Part shown: one piece after another, positions 1-5,764 of the stretch
How positions within the stretch are numbered: the stretch's first letter is position 1
Layout of the letters: every line of letters begins with the position of its first letter
From: Nostoc sp. CHAB 5715
GTDB lineage: Bacteria > Cyanobacteriota > Cyanobacteriia > Cyanobacteriales > Nostocaceae
Length of the DNA stretch: 8,549 nucleotides
Direction: 5' to 3'
NCBI RefSeq assembly: GCF_020829685.1
Contig: NZ_JAIVFR010000228.1
Span: 1-8,549 of the forward strand
Program-made: the position numbers and the translations under genes
The notes under the pieces: model-generated
Seen by the model: only the letters and a program-made list of their open reading frames with translations
What the model was told of the DNA's origin: nothing
The model's database searches: none

Positions 1-83
1 AGGATTAACTACTGGTGAAAACTACAATAATCTTTGGGATGCTAATCTTTTGCCCTTTCGAGAATGGTTTAGGCAACGGTATT
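1..83. repeat. Left arm of an 83-bp near-perfect inverted repeat
   Basis: Positions 1-83 are the reverse complement of 329-411, with mismatches only at 71 and 79 (81/83 identical). The match runs to the left edge of the window, so the true repeat may be longer. It lies in the coding 3' end of the left hydroxylase copy. Confidence 0.9.
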
Positions 84-124
84 GTAATTATATGTCTCTT
101 TACCTACGATTATTTCTTAGCTAA
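1..124 (+). CDS. Fatty acid hydroxylase/sterol desaturase paralogue, C-terminal fragment (5' end outside window)
   Basis: This is the last 40 codons of an open frame that enters from the left edge (first full codon at position 2) and stops at TAA 122-124. Its first 23 residues, from GLTTGENYNN through LLPFREWF, are identical to the C-terminal region of the complete hydroxylase on the opposite strand. After that the two proteins diverge: this one ends RQRYCNYMSLYLRLFLS, the other GQRYLGLLKKKLSQKKLLR. The DNA is 81/83 identical in inverted orientation. Only the tail is visible, so I cannot tell whether the upstream gene is intact or a truncated relic. All catalytic histidines would lie outside the window. 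By homology it would be a membrane di-iron oxygenase of the same type. Confidence 0.7.
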   Translation, partial: GLTTGENYNNLWDANLLPFREWFRQRYCNYMSLYLRLFLS

Positions 125-155
125 AGAGCCTTTAATGTCAAAGTGAAGGTTGTTT

Positions 156-177
156 TGCTGTAAATTACAGCAGTTTT
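156..177 (+). terminator. Possible intrinsic terminator between convergent genes
   Basis: A hairpin with stem TGCTGTA (156-162), loop AAT and stem TACAGCA (166-172) is followed by TTTT (174-177). It lies 32 bp after the stop of the left hydroxylase fragment, so it suits termination of the + strand gene. The stem is short and only moderately GC, so strength is uncertain. The other strand lacks a T-run after the stem. Confidence 0.45.
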
Positions 178-248
178 CATCTATTTCGACCACACTCTTG
201 TATTTCTCTGGAGCGCCTCTCTTGCCTCGTGCGTGAGATAAAAACAAT

Positions 249-276
249 GTGGTTCATTTACCTGAAAATCGCTGTA
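249..276 (+). repeat. Dispersed intergenic repeat, copy 1
   Basis: The segment has the pattern GTGGT-NN-ATTTA-N3/4-GAAAAT-N-GCTGTA and is repeated, with a few differences and one extra base, at 8307-8335 in the same orientation. Both copies lie outside genes. This resembles the short intergenic repeat families common in Nostoc-type genomes; that attribution is from general knowledge and was not searched. Confidence 0.5.
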
Positions 277-281
277 TAGGA

Positions 282-1136
282 TTACCGCAATAGTTTTTTC
301 TGACTTAACTTCTTTTTTAGTAATCCCAAATAGCGTTGCCCAAACCATTCTCGAAAGGGCAAAAGATTAGCATCCCAAAGATTATTGTAGTTTTCACCAG
401 TAGTTAATCCTGTTGCTGGAAATTCACCTTTTCGCGCCCTGTGGTATGAACCAAAAATAATATCCCAAATCGGGAAAAATAAAGCAAAATTCTTATCTAT
501 ATGTTCTGGCTGAAATGAATGATGAATTCTATGGTGTTGTGGTCCAACTATAATTGGTGTGAAAAAACCTAATTCTAAACGTAAATTTAAATGGATAAAT
601 TGTAACCAAATAATTTCAATAAACGTCAACAATCCTACGGCTATTGGTTCTATGCGAAACAATAAACTCATCGGAATGAGAATAAACAAGAGAATCAATG
701 GTTCTTCTAGCCAATGTACCCGCCGAGTACTTGTGACATTTAAGGAAACGTCACTGTGGTGAAATTTATGTTCTGACCACAAAAAGGAATTGGTATGTTG
801 AAATCGATGCAACCAATAATAAAAGAAGTCAACAATCAGAAAATAAAAAACTATCCCAAGGATTGTTTCTATCCCATTCCTGGGTTCTGGTAAAGTTAAA
901 TAAGGGCCGCCCAGCCAATGCCGAGTTATTTCGACTAATGCTCCAATCCCGATCGCATTCAGCAAAAATGCAAATAAAGTATAGACAACGTACCATTTCA
1001 AGTTAAAAATAATATCACGAAACGGCTGATTTGGCTCCACTGGACGCAACCGTTCAATCAAAATAAAAACACCATATATCAAAAATGCCTTCAGCACATA
1101 TTTAAGAAAGCCGAAGACAGCATCAATCCATTCCAT
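282..1136 (-). CDS. Fatty acid hydroxylase / sterol desaturase family membrane protein
   Basis: This is a 284-residue integral membrane di-iron oxygenase of the FA_hydroxylase superfamily (PF04116). Members hydroxylate or desaturate lipids such as fatty acids, carotenoids or sterols; the substrate here is unknown. The histidine clusters are plain: HRFQH at 110-114, HKFHH at 123-127, H182 in IHLN, and HHRIHH at 201-206, followed by the family-like NFALFFPIWD and FGSYH stretch. Hydrophobic segments lie at about 8-27, 48-70, 89-108 and 145-165. I chose the ATG at 1136 because it leads straight into the first membrane segment. The frame stays open to a GTG at 1205 (307 residues), which has no evident ribosome site. 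The 3' end matches the left-edge paralogue in inverted orientation, while the last 17 or so residues differ. The gene is divergent from the membrane protein at 1275. No HIP1 octamer lies inside it. Confidence 0.9.
   Translation of the reverse strand: MEWIDAVFGFLKYVLKAFLIYGVFILIERLRPVEPNQPFRDIIFNLKWYVVYTLFAFLLNAIGIGALVEITRHWLGGPYLTLPEPRNGIETILGIVFYFLIVDFFYYWLHRFQHTNSFLWSEHKFHHSDVSLNVTSTRRVHWLEEPLILLFILIPMSLLFRIEPIAVGLLTFIEIIWLQFIHLNLRLELGFFTPIIVGPQHHRIHHSFQPEHIDKNFALFFPIWDIIFGSYHRARKGEFPATGLTTGENYNNLWDANLLPFREWFGQRYLGLLKKKLSQKKLLR
329..411. repeat. Right arm of the 83-bp inverted repeat
   Basis: This is the reverse complement of positions 1-83 with two mismatches, and lies in the coding 3' part of the hydroxylase gene. 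The arms are 245 bp apart, so a read-through transcript could fold into a hairpin of about 80 bp. Identity stops abruptly, leaving the stop codons and 3' flanks unrelated. Confidence 0.9.
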
Positions 1137-1236
1137 ATTTGAAGTAACCTCAATTTGTAGAGCAGAGGGATTGTTGAATGCTGCAAATTTATCTAATAAT
1201 ACCACATACTAGTGCATAATTATTAGCAATCGCCCT

Positions 1237-1242
1237 TATACT
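1237..1242 (+). promoter_or_regulatory. Possible -10 element of the 1275 gene
   Basis: TATACT stands 32 bp before the ATG at 1275, in the short divergent region. It matches the TATAAT consensus at five of six positions. There is no good -35 hexamer at the usual distance (GCATAA at 1214-1219), so this is a weak call from sequence alone. Confidence 0.3.
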
Positions 1243-1274
1243 ACTAGATTGTTACTGTGTTTCAAGGAGATTCG

Positions 1275-1994
1275 ATGAATTGGAGTATTTTCCTAGCTGC
1301 ACTAGGCAGCACGGGCATTGAATTTTTAGAAGTTGTAGCGATCGCCTATGCTATTGGTAGCTCTGGTTATGCCCGTGAAGCGATTTGGGGTGCGTTTACA
1401 GGTTTAGTTGTGGTATTACTAGGAGCGATCGCTCTTGGCACAGGATTACAGTTTCTACCTCTGCAACCATTGCAAATCATCATTGGTTTGCTTCTGCTGT
1501 GGTTTGGTTGGAGATGGGTGAATAAATCTGTGCGCCGACTCGCAGCAAGACGGCGAGCAGGTTGGGTTAGTGAGAATGTTCTGGAAAAAGAAGGTATTGC
1601 TTTAGATCAACAATCGCCAGGATTTAGTAAGTTGAATTTTTTGATTATGACCAAAAGTGCTGCTCTAGAGGCTTTGGAGGTGGGTGTAATTGTGATTACA
1701 CTGGGATTAGCTTCTAGTGCTTGGTATGAAGCGATCGCTGCTACAGGACTGGCGCTATTATTGTCGCTAGTTACAGTGGTCGCTTTACATCAATATTTGG
1801 TCAAACTGCCAGAGGTGTTAATCAAGCTTGGTGCTGGAATTATGCTCAGTTCCTTGGGAACTTTCTGGTTAGGGGAAGGTATGGGGCTGGAATTCCCTTT
1901 TGAAGAGTTTTCAATCTTGATTTTGATTGGGTTATATAGTATTACTGCGGCAGTTGCTATTTATTGGTTGAGAAGGGAAGTTGTGACGGAGTGA
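1275..1994 (+). CDS. Multi-pass membrane protein with two ExLEV motifs (COG4280-like; possible cation transporter)
   Basis: The 239-residue protein has about six or seven hydrophobic segments (around 5-28, 36-60, 64-82, 130-148, 150-172, 182-200 and 212-232). A basic, polar linker lies at 84-124 (KSVRRLAARRR). The two halves carry a matching motif at the start of their first helix: E16-F-L-E19-V and E132-A-L-E135-V. Acidic residues repeated in two homologous membrane halves are the hallmark of GDT1/UPF0016-type Mn/Ca transporters, though the canonical E-x-G-D-(K/R)-(T/S) is absent. I infer a small-solute or cation transporter; the substrate is unknown. The start is set by AAGGAG at 1264-1269, five bases before ATG 1275; a GTG at 1257 would overlap that ribosome site. 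It is followed on the same strand by the sucrase/ferredoxin-like gene after 106 bp of repeat sequence. Three HIP1 octamers lie inside. Confidence 0.75.
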   Translation: MNWSIFLAALGSTGIEFLEVVAIAYAIGSSGYAREAIWGAFTGLVVVLLGAIALGTGLQFLPLQPLQIIIGLLLLWFGWRWVNKSVRRLAARRRAGWVSENVLEKEGIALDQQSPGFSKLNFLIMTKSAALEALEVGVIVITLGLASSAWYEAIAATGLALLLSLVTVVALHQYLVKLPEVLIKLGAGIMLSSLGTFWLGEGMGLEFPFEEFSILILIGLYSITAAVAIYWLRREVVTE

Positions 1995-2010
1995 AAGGCT
2001 CACGCAAAGG

Positions 2011-2083
2011 CAAGCCAGTGCGCCCTTGCGGCTCTGCCGACTTGTTCGCGCAGCGTCTTTGACAGGAGAAGCAACTGGCGTCG
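2011..2083 (+). repeat. Dispersed palindromic repeat between two genes
   Basis: This GC-rich block between the 1275 and 2101 genes has end arms GCCAGT (2014-2019) and ACTGGC (2074-2079). Between them lie CCCTTGCGGCTCTGCC and CGCGCAGCGTC. The style resembles REP-like intergenic elements of Nostoc-type genomes, an attribution from general knowledge. The frame of the next gene is open through it back to an ATG at 2026, which would add a 25-residue arginine-rich leader that is probably not real. Confidence 0.5.
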
Positions 2084-2100
2084 TAAAGGTAAGAAGTTTA

Positions 2101-3168
2101 ATGGATTGTCGTTACTGTTCGGTGGTTTCTCAAGCTAATGGTGAAGATCCAATTGGCACCGCAGGTACTGTGGATGAATGGTTGCTTGTAGAAGTACCGC
2201 GTCCCTGGAAGGCTGAACTTTGGCAAGAAAAGCCGGAATTTCAGCCGTTGCTTCAAGTTGTGGAACAGTTAGCGTCTAACCCGATGCGGTATTTCAAAGG
2301 TCGGCTGTTAGCGATCGCTCCTGACAAGGCTTATACTCATCCAGAATGGATCAGAGTCTTTTATTATCAGCGTCCAGCCCAGCTATTTGCTCAGTATACC
2401 AAGCAGGAATATTTACTTCCCCTAACTCAGGTTGCTCTTTTAGCAAAAGCTTTGTTATTTCAGCCGCAAAATTTACCCAATTTTCAAACTTATCGTCAGC
2501 CAACAGACCACATTCGAGAAATTCTGGTTTGTACCCACGCCAATTATGACTTAGCTTGTGGGCGGTTTGGCTATCCTTTTTACCAACTTTTACACCAAAA
2601 GTATGCAACAGAATCAGACAGTCTGCGGGTGTGGCAAACTAATCATTTTGGTGGACACCAGTTTGCGCCGACGTTGATTGATTTTCCCACCGGTCAAATT
2701 TGGGGACACCTGAAAGCGGATGTTTTGGATTGTCTGATTTATCGACAGGGTGATGTTTCGCAGTTGCAACCTTTCTATCGTGGCTGGACAGGTTTGGGGA
2801 AATTTGAGCAAATTGCCGAGAGAGAAATTTGGATGCAGTTAGGCTGGGATTGGCTGAATTATCCCAAAAGTGGGCGTATTGTAGCACAAGATGAAGGTGG
2901 GATTGTGCGATCGCTCCTTAAAGGTATATTTAAACGTGTTCCATCTCCAAAATTAAAACTTGTGCTTGCAAGATGGAATGAGCAAGCAACCTGGGCAAAA
3001 GTACAGATTGATTACACAAGTAGTAATAATAGCCACCGAGGTGCATACGAAGCCACCGTTAAATTGACGGGAACAGTCACTACTAAACGCAAATCTGGAG
3101 ATGATGTACCCCTAACTACCGTCAACCAGTACAGCATAGATCATCTATTAAAAATTCGTAATTCCTAA
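2101..3168 (+). CDS. Sucrase/ferredoxin-like (Apd1-type) thioredoxin-fold [2Fe-2S] protein
   Basis: This 355-residue protein belongs to the Suc_Fer-like family (PF06999). The N-terminus CSVVSQANGEDPIGTAG (6-22) followed by DEWLLVEVPRPW (25-36) is characteristic. The C-terminal thioredoxin-like domain carries C144-x8-C153 and the H182-FGG-H186 motif, then FAPTLIDFPTG and WG. In yeast Apd1 the same Cys-x8-Cys plus His-x3-His arrangement holds a [2Fe-2S] cluster, so I infer a cluster with two Cys and two His ligands. The physiological role is unknown; 'sucrase' is a historical name. About 65 residues after the ferredoxin part (from about 290) show no recognised motif. I chose ATG 2101 because the upstream in-frame extension is repeat DNA; the ribosome site (AAGGTAAGAAG) is weak. 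No signal peptide is seen. It may be co-transcribed with the membrane protein upstream. Confidence 0.88.
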   Translation: MDCRYCSVVSQANGEDPIGTAGTVDEWLLVEVPRPWKAELWQEKPEFQPLLQVVEQLASNPMRYFKGRLLAIAPDKAYTHPEWIRVFYYQRPAQLFAQYTKQEYLLPLTQVALLAKALLFQPQNLPNFQTYRQPTDHIREILVCTHANYDLACGRFGYPFYQLLHQKYATESDSLRVWQTNHFGGHQFAPTLIDFPTGQIWGHLKADVLDCLIYRQGDVSQLQPFYRGWTGLGKFEQIAEREIWMQLGWDWLNYPKSGRIVAQDEGGIVRSLLKGIFKRVPSPKLKLVLARWNEQATWAKVQIDYTSSNNSHRGAYEATVKLTGTVTTKRKSGDDVPLTTVNQYSIDHLLKIRNS

Positions 3169-3174
3169 TTCCTA

Positions 3175-3268
3175 TTCCCAATGCCCCATGCCCCATTCCC
3201 CATGCCCCATGCCCCATGCCCCATGCCCCATTCCCCATGCCCAATGCCCCATGCCCCATGCCCCATTC
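3175..3268 (+). repeat. CCCCATG/CCCCATT heptamer tandem array (STRR-type)
   Basis: About thirteen consecutive 7-base units, mostly CCCCATG with CCCCATT and CCCAATG variants, fill the gap between the convergent stops at 3168 and 3271. Short tandemly repeated heptamers of this type (STRR) are known from heterocystous cyanobacteria. One strand reads as an open frame of MPHAP-type residues, which is an artefact of the repeat. Confidence 0.9.
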
Positions 3269-4246
3269 TCAAACTTCTTGAACACTCAACCCTGATGCGA
3301 CAATTGCCCGTTGGCACAATTCTAGCGACGGATCTCCAGCAACTACTCGCCGCCCTAGATGATGAGCGATCGCAATCATATCTTCTTGAGGCAGCCAGGG
3401 AAACACTACTAAGTCTCCTGGTTGCGAAAACATGGTAACTAATTGCTCAAGGGTATTTGTTTGCAAGGTAAAGGGTTGGAGAATGATTACTGTTGCTGCT
3501 TCCTCAATCAGCCAATCATGATCCCAGTCGTCAGAAGTCACAGCAACAGCTAGAGTGACTGGAGGAATTTTAGCAAAAAACTCTGGTGAAGCTGTATCAC
3601 CGTGAAATAACAGGTGTTGCTGTCCTAATTGCCACCAACGAAATTGGCTTTTAACAGTAGCTTCAGATGTTGTCTCTACATGAGTGACAGAAACCTCAAT
3701 TACTGGGGATGGAGAATTGTCTTTTTGGATGGATTTTGGCACAATGGCGATAAATTCCGGCTTTATTGCCTCTTCTGATGTAGTTATCGAGTCAGATTTT
3801 TCTTCTTGCTGATGTTTAATAGTTTGGACTAAATCTTTGTGAGTGATGCGCTTACCAGTTTTTGCTTCTTCTAAATACTGCTCCCGCAGTTTTTGGGGTG
3901 TGGAGGGTGCAGCAAGTAGATACAAAGCGGAGGTAGCAATATCAATTTGTGCAAGATTTGCACGGTTGCTAAAGGTTTCATACACATTAATAAAGTTGTA
4001 TGCTGTTCGACGGCTCCAACCAAATTCTGCTTTCAACCAAGTATCAAATTGTCCATGCTTCAATTTAGAACGCACTTCTGCCAATCTTTGTCCAATTTCC
4101 CAAATGTCTTGGGCAGTCCGCCGTAGCTGCTCTCGGATTTCTGTTGTGCGCTGCTCAACTAACGTCCGCTGCTCTGGTGTGAGAAGTTCGTAATCAAAAC
4201 GAGTAATAATTGTATCTTTTGTATCCTTGTTACTTGATTTTACCAT
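3269..4246 (-). CDS. DUF3102 protein fused to a degenerate beta-class DNA methyltransferase-like domain
   Basis: The 325-residue protein has three parts. Residues 18-145 match the DUF3102 pattern: a helical VEQRTTEIREQLRRTAQDIW segment (30-49), then IGQRLAEVRSKLKHGQFDTW and a helix-turn-helix-like FGWSRRTAYNFINVYETF (75-92). Residues 146-202 are a polar linker. Residues 203-325 resemble the core of a ParB-associated or phage N4/N6 methyltransferase in its usual order: LGQQHLLFHGDTASPEFF (207-224) stands where these enzymes have LG.HRLLCGDST, TSDDW (237-241) replaces the DPPY motif, FPWLPQED (282-289) replaces DPF.GSGT, and LGRRVVAGDPSLELCQRAI (297-315) retains the LGRR..G.E.....C..A helix. 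Both catalytic and cofactor motifs are gone, so I infer a non-catalytic DNA-binding or regulatory protein. It is monocistronic; the ATG at 4246 has only a weak GGA ribosome site. One HIP1 octamer lies near the 3' end. Confidence 0.8.
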   Translation of the reverse strand: MVKSSNKDTKDTIITRFDYELLTPEQRTLVEQRTTEIREQLRRTAQDIWEIGQRLAEVRSKLKHGQFDTWLKAEFGWSRRTAYNFINVYETFSNRANLAQIDIATSALYLLAAPSTPQKLREQYLEEAKTGKRITHKDLVQTIKHQQEEKSDSITTSEEAIKPEFIAIVPKSIQKDNSPSPVIEVSVTHVETTSEATVKSQFRWWQLGQQHLLFHGDTASPEFFAKIPPVTLAVAVTSDDWDHDWLIEEAATVIILQPFTLQTNTLEQLVTMFSQPGDLVVFPWLPQEDMIAIAHHLGRRVVAGDPSLELCQRAIVASGLSVQEV

Positions 4247-4315
4247 TGTGAATTTCCAGATCCATTGGCGAAGAACTCAGCTATTTTGGATTACAGATAG
4301 AACATACACAAAATC

Positions 4316-4331
4316 GTGAGCATAATCTCAC
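4316..4331. promoter_or_regulatory. Inverted repeat upstream of the DUF3102 gene (possible operator)
   Basis: GTGAG-CATAAT-CTCAC is a perfect two-fold symmetric 5-bp-arm element, 70 bp before the DUF3102 start. It resembles a dimeric regulator site, but its spacing (GTGA-N8-TCAC) fits neither the CRP rule (N6) nor the NtcA GTA-N8-TAC rule exactly. The regulator is unknown. Confidence 0.3.
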
Positions 4332-4457
4332 TTAGTTGTAGCTATAGACTTCCTGCACTCGATACACTATATTATTCATTTTATTTTAAAAGTAGGAAAA
4401 TCTTAAAATTAGATTTACAACAAAAGCTGAGTGTTTGGTAGCTGGTAAGATTTAAAC

Positions 4458-4472
4458 TTTTTTCAAAAAAGC
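4458..4472. repeat. TTTTTTCAAAAAAGC element, copy 1
   Basis: This 15-bp sequence, T6-C-A6 followed by GC, is repeated exactly at 4689-4703. With the preceding C it forms the odd palindrome CTTTTTTCAAAAAAG. It is intergenic and its function is unknown. Confidence 0.6.
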
Positions 4473-4688
4473 CTAATCAGATATCAGGGAAAATTAAATT
4501 TTTTATGCAGTTTTTAGCAAATTGCTGGAGAATAACCCCCAAAATATCCTTATGCTTTCAATCTAAGGACTTGACAAAATGTCCTCATTAATTAGTTAAT
4601 TGAGAATAATTGCTAATTATCATACCTGTTAAAAATGCTGAGGTGGTTTTTGTCTTCTTTACGGCCTTGTTTAATTAATTACAATAAT

Positions 4689-4703
4689 TTTTTTCAAAAA
4701 AGC
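4689..4703. repeat. TTTTTTCAAAAAAGC element, copy 2
   Basis: An exact 15-bp direct copy of 4458-4472, 231 bp downstream, here preceded by an extra T. Flanks after the GC share only loose similarity. Confidence 0.6.
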
Positions 4704-4816
4704 ATCAATTTCAGTCACTATTGCTGAAAAGAAATCTCCATCTCGTAGATAGAGCTAGCAATAAATGATACTAACTTAAGTTTGCTATTTAGCTAGATGA
4801 AAATGAGTTCTAAGTG

Positions 4817-4835
4817 GGAGTTAAGAAGTAACTCC
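4817..4835 (+). promoter_or_regulatory. Hairpin in the leader region of the VOC gene
   Basis: GGAGTTA (4817-4823), a 5-base loop, and TAACTCC (4829-4835) form a perfect 7-bp stem about 80 bp before the VOC gene. No T-run follows, so it is not a typical terminator. It may be an operator or an mRNA leader structure. Confidence 0.35.
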
Positions 4836-4914
4836 TCGACCTCAGTTTATTCAAGGTTTTAACTGAATTTTAGGATGTGCGTGTTTTGTTTTATTCATCG
4901 GTGTGAATTTGTGT

Positions 4915-5637
4915 ATGAAAACTCAGTTGCTAATTTCAACAAATAATTCCTTGCTAGAAGTTGACCACATTTTTATTTGTGTTGAGGATGCACCTAAAGT
5001 TGAGTTCTTTGAGCAAGCAGGGTTGATATTTGCCAGTTCTCCGGTGCAACAGGTGGAACGAGGCACAGCCTCACAGATTCTCTTTTTTGAGAACTTTTAT
5101 CTAGAATTTATTTGGGTTGAAGATGAAGTCGCCGCTGAAATCTATGCTGTCCGCACAAACATAGACTTTTTAGGGCGATCGCATTGGCAACAAACGCAAA
5201 TATCTCCCTTTGGCATTGCCCTGCACCAGCAGTCTGGCACTACATCATCGTTGCAGGAGGATGAATTTCGGCGATCGCAACCCGAAAAGACAGAACTACT
5301 GTTAAGTTTTTCCAGTGATAATTTAGTCACCCAAACTGAACCTTTATGCTTTCTTATTCCCGATGCGATCGCCTTACCAACTTTATTAAAAAACTTTTCC
5401 AACTTCCAAAAACAATTTGTGTCTCATCCACTAGGGCTGAGAAAAATAACAGGAATAGAGGCAACTGTTACTCATACTTACCCTCTAACTCAACCTTTAG
5501 CACTGCTAGTAGAGAATGGAGTAGTGCAAGTTGAGCAGGGAATTTCCCCATGTCTACAGTTGACCTTTGACAATTATATGCACAGAAGTATATTAGATGG
5601 GCGAGCGATCGGTATTCCTCTAATTTTAAAATTTTAG
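4915..5637 (+). CDS. Glyoxalase-like (VOC superfamily) protein
   Basis: The 240-residue protein opens with a vicinal-oxygen-chelate half-module: LLEVDHIFICVED (13-25) with the expected metal-binding H18, then EQAGLIFASS and GTASQILFFENFYLEFIWVED (50-70) with E64 at the second metal position. This pattern fits the Glyoxalase_3-type group (PF13468). The second half (about 140-240), including HPLGLRKITGIEATVTHTYP, is likely a diverged second module and is less recognisable. Such proteins use a divalent metal in lyase, isomerase or dioxygenase chemistry; the substrate is unknown. The likely start is ATG 4915; a GTG at 4903 would add four residues, and neither has a clear ribosome site. Three HIP1 octamers lie inside. 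The next gene is on the same strand but 247 bp away with its own promoter-like region, so an operon is unlikely. Confidence 0.75.
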   Translation: MKTQLLISTNNSLLEVDHIFICVEDAPKVEFFEQAGLIFASSPVQQVERGTASQILFFENFYLEFIWVEDEVAAEIYAVRTNIDFLGRSHWQQTQISPFGIALHQQSGTTSSLQEDEFRRSQPEKTELLLSFSSDNLVTQTEPLCFLIPDAIALPTLLKNFSNFQKQFVSHPLGLRKITGIEATVTHTYPLTQPLALLVENGVVQVEQGISPCLQLTFDNYMHRSILDGRAIGIPLILKF

Positions 5638-5645
5638 CATCGCTA

Positions 5646-5686
5646 TGTCATTGCGAATGCAACGAAGTGGAATGAAGCAATCGCAA
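5646..5686 (+). repeat. Dispersed intergenic repeat (TTGCGA...TCGCAA)
   Basis: The stretch beginning TGTCATTGCGAATGC and ending GAAGCAATCGCAA follows the VOC stop by 9 bp. TTGCGA (5651-5656) and TCGCAA (5681-5686) are inverted arms. Sequences of the form TGTCATTGCGA...GCAATCGC are familiar as multicopy intergenic repeats in Nostoc-like genomes (general knowledge, not searched). Confidence 0.45.
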
Positions 5687-5764
5687 AGGTTTGGGATTGT
5701 GCGCTTTGCTCGCTTTTGACTAAATATGAAATCTAGCATGATATTATACCTTATTGTAAGCAAT

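Larger units (their letters stand above)
4247..4902. other. AT-rich divergent intergenic region with palindromes, no gene seen
   Basis: This region of about 650 bp lies between the DUF3102 gene and the VOC gene. I see no convincing coding frame or RNA gene. It holds an inverted repeat at 4316-4331, two copies of a T6-C-A6 palindrome (4458-4472 and 4689-4703), and a hairpin at 4817-4835. A TTGACA at 4571-4576 lies inside a small inverted repeat (AGGAC 4566-4570, GTCCT 4581-4585), but no good -10 follows it. Promoters of both flanking genes should be here; none is clear. Confidence 0.6.

Noticed and set aside
3175..3268. Possible CRISPR array
   Set aside because: The repeats are contiguous 7-base units with no spacers, which fits an STRR-type array instead.
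3181..3438. Open frame with a repetitive MPHAP-type N-terminus
   Set aside because: It is translation of the CCCCATG heptamer array running into the antisense of the DUF3102 gene; it has no ribosome site or homologous features.
3843..4193. 116-residue + strand open frame
   Set aside because: It lies wholly antisense to the well-supported DUF3102 gene and shows no family-like features.
4316..4331. CRP-type (TGTGA-N6-TCACA) site
   Set aside because: The half-sites are separated by 8 rather than 6 bases and the outer bases do not match, so it is reported only as an unassigned inverted repeat.
4571..4599. TTGACA as the -35 of a promoter for the VOC gene
   Set aside because: There is no acceptable -10 at 16-18 bp (TAGTTA or AGTTAA at best) and it lies more than 300 bp from the gene, so it is noted only within the intergenic entry.
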